DNA of 64,000 nt from positions 111,764 through 175,763 of the IMG/VR virus record IMGVR_UViG_3300025679_000001; one strand, given 5' to 3'. A model generated the notes under the pieces. The model did no database searches and had not been told where the DNA came from. It was given only the letters and a program-made list of their open reading frames with translations. Below are positions 57,656 to 64,000 of this stretch, piece by piece (position 1 is the first letter of the stretch; every line of letters begins with the position of its first letter). The translations under genes were made by a program, and so were the position numbers. Source of the DNA: a virus.

Positions 57656-58203
57656 AGGTCAAGGCACCTAAAGGAACCTACTGTGGTCCTTTAGTCCTCG
57701 CTGCGATGACTGGAGAGGACATCAAGAACGTCGAGGACGAAGTGATCAAGCTTCGCTACCGTCTGTACCCTGACAACGACCGAGCAGACAAGCTGTGTCG
57801 CTCAGTGATAGCCAAAGCTGGCGTCAAGACCATGCTCTCTAGCGAGATCATCGAACTGGTCGGGATCAAGACTGGTATGAGGCGGGGTCAGTACACCGAC
57901 CACGACAAGAGCGTCAGCATCGGTAGTTTCGTGAGGACCGCTCCAAAGAACACCCTCTACCTGATCAACTCAAACTCTCACTTCCTGACTGCCTTCGACG
58001 GAAAGATACTGGACACTTACTCGGACGGAAAGCTCGTCGACGCCGCGGACCACCCGTGGGCGGGCGTACCCCTCGAGTTCACGTGGAGCTTCGTTAAAAA
58101 AAACTTAGGTTGGAACGTCCCACTCGAGAGCGGTCTGGTCGCCGCGCTGTGTAGAGACCTGGGAAAGTTGCTGTGTGTCAGAAGCCTTCGCGATCTTATT
58201 TGA
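57646..58203 (+). CDS. Papain-like cysteine-protease-type early protein 2
   Basis: The 185-residue product has TYCGPLVLAAMTG (Cys13), NSNSHFLTAFDG (His112) and ILDTYSDG (Asp123). It overlaps the first copy by ten bases. The last 33 codons follow a run of eight A (58090-58097) and overlap the convergent virion gene by 99 bases; a shift by one base at this run would end the protein at a TAG within four codons, close to the neighbour's stop. The true C-terminus is therefore uncertain. Confidence 0.65.
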   Translation: MLVEVKAPKGTYCGPLVLAAMTGEDIKNVEDEVIKLRYRLYPDNDRADKLCRSVIAKAGVKTMLSSEIIELVGIKTGMRRGQYTDHDKSVSIGSFVRTAPKNTLYLINSNSHFLTAFDGKILDTYSDGKLVDAADHPWAGVPLEFTWSFVKKNLGWNVPLESGLVAALCRDLGKLLCVRSLRDLI

Positions 58204-60270
58204 CGTGTCGCCGGCTCCTGACTTCTGTGCGTAGGAGATAAGTCCCGCCGCTATCCAGTTCGTGCCGGAACTTCCCCACTTCGTGTTGAAGTGGTCGAAG
58301 TTCGTGATGGGGTTGAAGGTCTCGGCCGACCCTCGCTGGGCAGTGTCGGTAGTGTTCTTAGTCTCTTTGCCCTGGGAAGAAGTCCTGGACCCGGTGGCCA
58401 CGCTCGGCTGCCCCTCCTGCACCGGGAGCTGCGCCCCAGTCGAGTTCCTCTGTAGGCTTTGGTTCGGCGTGTTCTTCATGATCTGGTACGCCGACGCCCA
58501 CTCGTCATGGGTGAGCGGGGAGGTGGACAGCCCGGAGACGCTCGTGCTCACCGCGGCGGCATAGTTGACCGTAGACTCCATCGAGCTCGGGTTCACAGTG
58601 GCGCACTCCTGGAGCAAGCCTGACGGATCACCCACTCCGAAGATGCTCTGGCTGATGTTCTGGAAGATCTTCGCCGGCGTCATCGCCGTGATGTCGTCGC
58701 CGAACCCAGACGTCGTGCCGGCGCCGAGGATGGACTTAGTCACGCTGCCGAGAGTCGATCCGCCCATGCTCTTGAGGTAATTTAGTCCAGCGGCGGCCCC
58801 TCCTACGTGGTCCCTGTATACCGCGAAACCTTCGGCCTCGCCGAGAAAGCCGAACAGCTCCTTGAGGTCAGTGACTCCTGGGATCTTCTTAACCTTGAGA
58901 GGGTTGTTCGCCCTGATAGGAAATGGCAACTGGTCCTGCGTCGTGGTGTCATCCATCTGGGTGACATCCGATAGCGAGCGGTGCGCTGGGTGCGAGGCGG
59001 TCGGAAAGTTCCTTGGGTTTGAACTGCTGGCCGGCGGGCAGGTGAGCGCTGACTGGATAGTGCTCAGGACGCTCGGTACGACTGAACTGGCTGACCCGAC
59101 GCCGGAGGATGTCACGGCCTGCGAGATTGCTGAGATGAACGGGTTTCCGCCTGCGCCGAGCTGGGTGAGGATGCTCGTCGCCATCTGGATCCCGCCGAAA
59201 AGGTTAGGGTTCTGCGTGATCATGGTGACGATGCCTGAGTAGTCGTCACCGGGGTTGTACGTGACCCCTGGGTCGAAGGCCGAGGTGTTGGCTCCGACGA
59301 CGGAGACGTCGACCTCGTCCGTGTTCCTGGAAAGGTTCAAGAACTTTCCGTCAGCCACCACCACGCCGTCGTAACGGGTGGCAATCTTCTTGAGTTGGGA
59401 CCCAGACTTGGAGACTACGGTGATCGTCTGCGGACTAGTAACTGAGCTGTAGTCGAGGTACATGGCGTCGAACGGGAGTTTGATAGCCATGTCGATCGCC
59501 TTCTGGTAGACTGACCCGAACGTGCCGCTTGGAAAAGAGAGCGTGACGGCCTCGCCGAGATGAGCAGTAGTGTCAACGGCGTAGTTGTCCGACTCTACGT
59601 ACCCGCTCAAGACTTGAAAGCTGAGAGGCGCGTCGGTGTACGCGCTATTGGCGTCGATGAACTCGTTCGTCGAGTTGATCATGGTCAGGACGTTCGTGAC
59701 GACGTACTCGAGGGCTAGCACGGCGTCCAGCGCCGTCCCGTACGTCGAGTCAGCGAGGACCTGGGGAGTGTTGTTCTGGACGAGAAGGCTCTGCAGGGTA
59801 TAGCCGTACCCGAGGTCATAATGAGCTGGGTCCGAGAAGTCTCCAGAGGTGAGGGAGACCGGCGTTTCGCTCCTAAGGTCGCTCGGGACCGCCTCGAAGA
59901 ATCCCGGGTCTACCTGATCGGCGAGGGTGTCCGCGATCAGGACTGGGAGGGCGTTCTCTACAGACCTGAGGAACTTCTGGGCGTCTAGCGATCTTGAGAA
60001 GTTCGAGAAGTCGTACGTCCCGGAGTAGCTCTCTCCCGGGTTGTAGTCGGTGACGGGAGCTCTCTGCGTCGTGCTGAGAGCGCCGGTGACGGCGTCGACG
60101 TAGAGCTTCTGCGCCACGTCGGTGGAGATCTTCAGGGTTCCCGGGTTCTTCACCGTGGTGATCGGTACTGCTATGAACGCCCACGTCGGGAGCTTGGTGC
60201 CGTTGCTCAGGGTGACTACGTCGACGGCAGTCTGCGTGGCTCCGGCCGGAAGAAAAAGTTTGTTAGTCAT
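58105..60270 (-). CDS. Large virion protein, possibly baseplate hub, with a glycosidase-like segment
   Basis: The 721-residue protein is Ser/Thr-rich. Repeated YNPGESYSGTYDF / YNPGDDYSGIVTM motifs occur near residues 75 and 345. Around residues 455-505, PFPIRANNPLKVKKIPG with EGFAVYRDHVGGAAAGLNYL resembles the NNPxNI ... GFAxF ... G(x)A pattern of phage structural transglycosylase-like proteins, but no clear catalytic residue can be named. It directly follows the gp5-like gene (four bases), suggesting a hub or needle partner. Confidence 0.55.
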   Translation of the reverse strand: MTNKLFLPAGATQTAVDVVTLSNGTKLPTWAFIAVPITTVKNPGTLKISTDVAQKLYVDAVTGALSTTQRAPVTDYNPGESYSGTYDFSNFSRSLDAQKFLRSVENALPVLIADTLADQVDPGFFEAVPSDLRSETPVSLTSGDFSDPAHYDLGYGYTLQSLLVQNNTPQVLADSTYGTALDAVLALEYVVTNVLTMINSTNEFIDANSAYTDAPLSFQVLSGYVESDNYAVDTTAHLGEAVTLSFPSGTFGSVYQKAIDMAIKLPFDAMYLDYSSVTSPQTITVVSKSGSQLKKIATRYDGVVVADGKFLNLSRNTDEVDVSVVGANTSAFDPGVTYNPGDDYSGIVTMITQNPNLFGGIQMATSILTQLGAGGNPFISAISQAVTSSGVGSASSVVPSVLSTIQSALTCPPASSSNPRNFPTASHPAHRSLSDVTQMDDTTTQDQLPFPIRANNPLKVKKIPGVTDLKELFGFLGEAEGFAVYRDHVGGAAAGLNYLKSMGGSTLGSVTKSILGAGTTSGFGDDITAMTPAKIFQNISQSIFGVGDPSGLLQECATVNPSSMESTVNYAAAVSTSVSGLSTSPLTHDEWASAYQIMKNTPNQSLQRNSTGAQLPVQEGQPSVATGSRTSSQGKETKNTTDTAQRGSAETFNPITNFDHFNTKWGSSGTNWIAAGLISYAQKSGAGDTSNKIAKASDTQQLSQVSTQRGDQTALEWDVPT

Positions 60271-63200
60271 TTAGTTGCTTCCCCACTGGCGGATTTTACC
60301 GTGATTGCCTTCGATGTAGTACGATACGTGTGTGAACGTCGGGTAGCGGCCGACGCCGGCCACGAACGGCAGGTTCTGCAGGACCCAGTCGGCGACGACC
60401 CTCGGAGGTACGCCAGTAACCTTGATGTCCGTGGCGCGGCCATAAATGTGGTCTGAGTTGTAAGCGACGCCCGAGGACCTGGACCTGAGCCCATTGTTGT
60501 AGGCGAGTGAGCGGTAGCCGCACATGACGTGACAGTTGCCGAAGTGGCTCCTGAGAGCTTCGACGACGTTGACCGCGCAGCCGGAAAGGTTGGTGATCAG
60601 TTGGGTCGCCGTGATGGAGCCGTGCGGCGTCGGTTCAATGTCCCTGTCGATCTTGCAGGTAGGGGTAAGGTCGCCAAGGGTGTAGTGGTCCGACAGCTTC
60701 TGACCCAAGTCTCTCCACGAGCCGTTTCCGGTCACGAGCGGGGCCTTAGTTCCGGACGGTTTTCCCTGGTCGTTCATGCCAGTGGATACGCTGTTCGAGT
60801 CTGTACCATTGCCACCTCCCGGAGCACCGCCAGTACCGGTGCCGGCGGTACTTGTCCCGCTGGAACTAGCGCCGGTTCCGCCGCCTGGGTAGCCCGAGAT
60901 GTTCGCATTCGCAGCAGACTGACCTCCCACGCTGGTGACGTTGCCGCCGAAGCAGACGTTGTAGACGCCGAGGGCGTTGGAAGCCCTGTTTCCATTGTTG
61001 TTCTCCCAAGCCTCTCCGGTGAACGGGTGCTTGTAGCCCTTGAAGACCTCAAAGTTTGCGGCAGCGATGATGGCCGACTCCATGTCGGAGGCGTTGATCA
61101 TGCCGCCGCCAGAGGTCGACATGGTAGTGCGTGCTTCTTGGTCAAGGAAGCCGATTTGGGCCTCCACGGTGCTCGGGTTGAGACCGTGCGCGGCGGCGTA
61201 GTTTCGCATAGCAGTGAGTCGAGCCCCGTTCCATTGAATGAGGCCTCCGGACGAGAGGCCGTTGACGTCGACGTGGTCCGGGACGGTCGGGTTGAGCGAG
61301 GACTCGTTGATCATGTTGCCCACGATTGCTGAAGCGCCCTGCTGCGACCATCCCTTGGCGACGAGCATGCCGGCGATGCTGCAGGCGCTCTCTTTGTAGT
61401 TCTTGAGAGACGGCGCCGCGTCGACCTGACCGCTGCTCGTGGCAGGGTTGAACGTTGGGCTGGAGGAGCTAGACGCTCCAGAAGAGTTGAGACCGCCTGA
61501 CGGGGTCTGCCCGCCGCCGCCAGATCCCGACGCTTCGCCTTGCGCGTCCTGCGCCGCGAGGTCGTCGATCTCTCCCATCGTCACCTGCTCGGCGTTAAGG
61601 TTGCCTCCGGAGTCTGCGTTATTCGACTCCCTGGTGACGACCTGGGCTGGTGGAGCTTCTACGTCTGACGGGGTGGTGCCGGTAGCCGCAGAAGCCCTGG
61701 AGCCTGCAGATCCACCGAGAGGAATAGTCGTGGTGGAGAAGATGCTCGATCCCGCTAGGTCCAGTTCTCCGTCGGCCGTGATCTTAGTCGATGCGCCGAT
61801 GACAGTAGCTTGACCACCAGCTGACAACTTGGCTGCCCCGGACGCTACGATGTCAACCTCACCGCCGGAGGCAGTAACGTTGACGCCGCTCGCTCCGATG
61901 AGCTTCGTGCTTCCTTGAGACTGAACTAGTACGTCCCCGGCACCGACGACCGTGATCTTGCCTTTGGCCGACTGCATGATGTTGCCGCCGGAGACACTCA
62001 TAGTGTCACCCTCGGCCTGCGCTATTATGTTCTGTGCGTGGGTGTGGTCTGAAGCCATGAGCAGGCTCGACCTGTTTCCCATGCCATAGAAGTAGGTCTC
62101 ACCTCGGTTAGTGGTAGTAGACGTTCCCTCGGTAACGTCATGGCGGGTCGACCTGACCGCGGTGTTGAGCTTGCCGCCCACGTGCGTGGACATGTCCTTG
62201 CCGACGCGCTGGGACATGTTCTTCTTGGCCTGGATGAGGTGGCTACCCTCAGTGACTGTAGTCCTGTTTCCCCTGATCAGCTCGTGCATGTCCGAGGCAC
62301 CGTTGAGCGTGATCTTACCGGTAGCGTCAACGACCCAGTCGCCCTTTACGGACATCTTCAACGAGCCTCCGACCGACATGTGTAAGTCTCCCTGGACTCC
62401 GATGAACTTGTCCCCAATGACGACCTCGTGGTTGTCCTTCTTCACGTAGAAGTGTCCGGAACCGTCGGCCCTGATCTGCAGCATCGACCCGGAGGAGTGC
62501 ATGATCTCCACCTTCTCTCGCCCGCCAGTGTCGTCGAGCAGGATGTGGTGACCGCCCTCGGTAGACCTGACGACGTGCGCCTGCCCGTACTCCCCGCCGT
62601 GAGAGCTAACCGGGACGCTCCACGTGTTGGGAACTGCTCGTGCTTCGAGGGTGTCCGACATGCGGGCCTTGAAGAAGTTCCAGAGCGATGACTCTTCTAT
62701 CTTGGCTAGGTACTGCTGGAGAGGACCGCCTTGCGCGGCCCCGATGGACGAGTCGCCGGAACCGGTCGTGAGGGCGTTGCCCCTGGCGAAGGCCGGGACG
62801 TCCGACTGCTGCTTGGAGGCGTATGATGGGCGAGGGTGCGACGGTCCTCCCTGGAAGCCGCGCTTGTTGCCCGTGTAGTTGGGTTGGTTCTGCGTAGCCT
62901 CGTCCGTAGACGTGGTACTAGCACCGCTTGACGTCACCTGAGTGACTGCTGACAGAAGGGCCGCGCCGACTGTGCCGGTCGCTGTGCCGGTGATCTGCTT
63001 GTCGCCGCCGGTTGTCGTGTTGACGTTGTTCGGCCAAAGCGCTTTGGCCCATTCGGAGACGTTGAAACCTGGTGATCCAGTGGCGGCGATCTCGTTAGCG
63101 CCGGAGATCACAGCTTTCGGGAACTTGCGAATGAAGGCACCGATGAGCTTGTCGAGCGTGGCCAACTGGACCGGGTAAAACTTAGACGTGAGAGTCCCGG

Positions 63201-64000
63201 ACTCCCCGCCCTCGGAGTCTTGTCCGCCGATGAGGGTGATGCCAATGTTCTGCATCGACGTGCCGCCGACCGTAGGAGTGTTCATGCCTGCGGTGTGGTC
63301 CCCAGTAGCAGTGAGTGGCTTGATCTGGAGTATCTGCCCAGTCTGGTCGATGGCGAGGTGACCACCGGCCGGGTTCGACGTGGCACCTGGATTGCTGGCG
63401 CTGTTGAGAGCGGCTAGAGTGTAGCGGGCGGTCTTTGGTGTACCGGTCGAGTGAACGGTGATCATGCCAGTGTTGTCCGGAGCGGATCCCGCCAGTTGCT
63501 CGTAGTCGGTCTTGACGTCGACTGTGACGTTGTTGGAGTTGACCTCGCTGCCTGGTGCTGCAGTAGTACCAAACGAGGCGGACGAGAGTGGTGATCCGCC
63601 GATGCCGTCGGGTATTCCTGTGGCTCCTCCAGAAGAGAAGATGCCGAGTAGGACTTGGGGAAGCTGGAGCGCGGCGGCTCCGAGACCCGGGACCGCGGCG
63701 GCTGCAGCTACTGTAGCAGTCTTGATCGAGTCGGCGGTCGCCGCGTCGATCACGGATGACAGGGCCGGGACACTCTGGCCAGTCGGTCCCAGACCCATGA
63801 CTTGCGTGAGAGTCTGTACGGCGTCGTCGTTCTTGAAAAGGTTTGCGAGGGAGAGCATGGAGCCGATAGTGGTACCGAACTTAGTAGCCTCACCCAGGCC
63901 TCCGGCAACGCTGGATTTGATGGTCTGGAAGGCCGCTGAGAGGCCTCCGGGGGCCGTGGAGGATATTCCTAGTCCCGAGTTTAGGTATTCACCCTGGAGG
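60271..64000 (-). CDS. 5: gp5-like baseplate hub with several cell-wall hydrolase domains (5' end off the window)
   Basis: The frame is open to the right edge, so the N-terminus is missing; at least 1243 residues are seen. Numbering from the methionine at 63858: residues about 115-275 are an amidase_2-like domain; 400-700 a needle-type repeat region (SVGGSLKMSVKGDWVVDATGKITLNG) like the T4 gp5/VgrG beta-helix; about 845-935 a phage tail-lysozyme domain (GNMINESSLNP with a probable catalytic Glu); and about 1090-1195 an M15 D-Ala-D-Ala carboxypeptidase-like domain (CGYRSLAYNN, SDHIYGRATDIKV, FTHVSY). Linkers are Gly/Ser-rich. It would pierce and digest the cell wall. The amidase zinc ligands look incomplete. 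Confidence 0.8.
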   Translation of the reverse strand, partial: LQGEYLNSGLGISSTAPGGLSAAFQTIKSSVAGGLGEATKFGTTIGSMLSLANLFKNDDAVQTLTQVMGLGPTGQSVPALSSVIDAATADSIKTATVAAAAAVPGLGAAALQLPQVLLGIFSSGGATGIPDGIGGSPLSSASFGTTAAPGSEVNSNNVTVDVKTDYEQLAGSAPDNTGMITVHSTGTPKTARYTLAALNSASNPGATSNPAGGHLAIDQTGQILQIKPLTATGDHTAGMNTPTVGGTSMQNIGITLIGGQDSEGGESGTLTSKFYPVQLATLDKLIGAFIRKFPKAVISGANEIAATGSPGFNVSEWAKALWPNNVNTTTGGDKQITGTATGTVGAALLSAVTQVTSSGASTTSTDEATQNQPNYTGNKRGFQGGPSHPRPSYASKQQSDVPAFARGNALTTGSGDSSIGAAQGGPLQQYLAKIEESSLWNFFKARMSDTLEARAVPNTWSVPVSSHGGEYGQAHVVRSTEGGHHILLDDTGGREKVEIMHSSGSMLQIRADGSGHFYVKKDNHEVVIGDKFIGVQGDLHMSVGGSLKMSVKGDWVVDATGKITLNGASDMHELIRGNRTTVTEGSHLIQAKKNMSQRVGKDMSTHVGGKLNTAVRSTRHDVTEGTSTTTNRGETYFYGMGNRSSLLMASDHTHAQNIIAQAEGDTMSVSGGNIMQSAKGKITVVGAGDVLVQSQGSTKLIGASGVNVTASGGEVDIVASGAAKLSAGGQATVIGASTKITADGELDLAGSSIFSTTTIPLGGSAGSRASAATGTTPSDVEAPPAQVVTRESNNADSGGNLNAEQVTMGEIDDLAAQDAQGEASGSGGGGQTPSGGLNSSGASSSSSPTFNPATSSGQVDAAPSLKNYKESACSIAGMLVAKGWSQQGASAIVGNMINESSLNPTVPDHVDVNGLSSGGLIQWNGARLTAMRNYAAAHGLNPSTVEAQIGFLDQEARTTMSTSGGGMINASDMESAIIAAANFEVFKGYKHPFTGEAWENNNGNRASNALGVYNVCFGGNVTSVGGQSAANANISGYPGGGTGASSSGTSTAGTGTGGAPGGGNGTDSNSVSTGMNDQGKPSGTKAPLVTGNGSWRDLGQKLSDHYTLGDLTPTCKIDRDIEPTPHGSITATQLITNLSGCAVNVVEALRSHFGNCHVMCGYRSLAYNNGLRSRSSGVAYNSDHIYGRATDIKVTGVPPRVVADWVLQNLPFVAGVGRYPTFTHVSYYIEGNHGKIRQWGSN

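Noticed and set aside
58105-60270. gp27 (hub) homologue
   Set aside because: Size and position are not decisive and I see no gp27 motif; left as a virion protein.
1-64000. Integrase, repressor or attachment site indicating a temperate phage
   Set aside because: None found; gene content is that of a lytic T4-like phage.

Overview
The window is a 64-kb piece of the genome of a tailed, T4-superfamily myovirus with GC-moderate DNA (estimated by eye). The evidence is a co-linear T4-type morphogenesis block read on the minus strand: neck gp13, gp14, sheath terminator gp15, small terminase gp16, large terminase gp17, sheath gp18, tube gp19, portal gp20, prohead protease gp21, scaffold gp22, major capsid gp23. 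It is joined by gp46/gp47, UvsY, the late sigma factor gp55 and the UvsW helicase, and by baseplate genes gp25, gp6, gp8-like and gp5-like. The DUF4815-type giant tail protein, peptide deformylase and MazG-like gene give it the flavour of the cyanophage / phiM12-like branch rather than enteric T4. The host cannot be read from the sequence; it is presumably Gram-negative.

Layout. 1-720: tRNA cluster (Arg-UCU, Cys, Ala, one tRNA-like) behind a consensus sigma70 promoter. 721-4146: auxiliary metabolism genes (methyltransferase, MazG-like, peptide deformylase, DexA-like exonuclease, nucleotidyltransferase, small membrane protein). 4143-10.4 kb: recombination and late-transcription genes. 10.4-12.3 kb: a tail-tube-like protein and a holin-like membrane pair. 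12.3-13.7 kb: two early plus-strand genes and an HNH endonuclease. 13.8-38.3 kb: the capsid/tail block, with homing endonucleases and a short plus-strand early cassette (29.7-31.0 kb). 38.3-51.5 kb: tail fibre and tail-tip region. 51.5-56.9 kb: baseplate wedge. 57-58.2 kb: a second early plus-strand cassette with two papain-like proteins. 58.1-64 kb: large virion proteins, including a gp5-like hub that runs off the right edge.

Control. Two promoter classes are visible. Early promoters are TTGACA or TTTACA, exactly 17 bases, then a TATAAT-like hexamer. Late promoters are TATAAATA-type octamers before virion genes and uvsW, matching the encoded gp55. Early and late promoters sit back to back at several divergent junctions.

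Most unusual content. Nearly every gap of the head/neck block holds a small basic gene whose product starts like the T4 internal-protein capsid-targeting sequence (MKTFxQFLxE), ending in the LxE cut site of the prohead protease. A 1.26-kDa-residue-scale protein (about 1260 residues, 22445-26221) carries about twelve further (L/I/V)xE sites, mostly in the context EETQLDE, each followed by a basic module. The simplest reading is a capsid-targeted polyprotein cut by gp21 into about a dozen packaged peptides, with a related family of single-copy internal proteins, one of which looks like an ADP-ribosyltransferase-fold protein.
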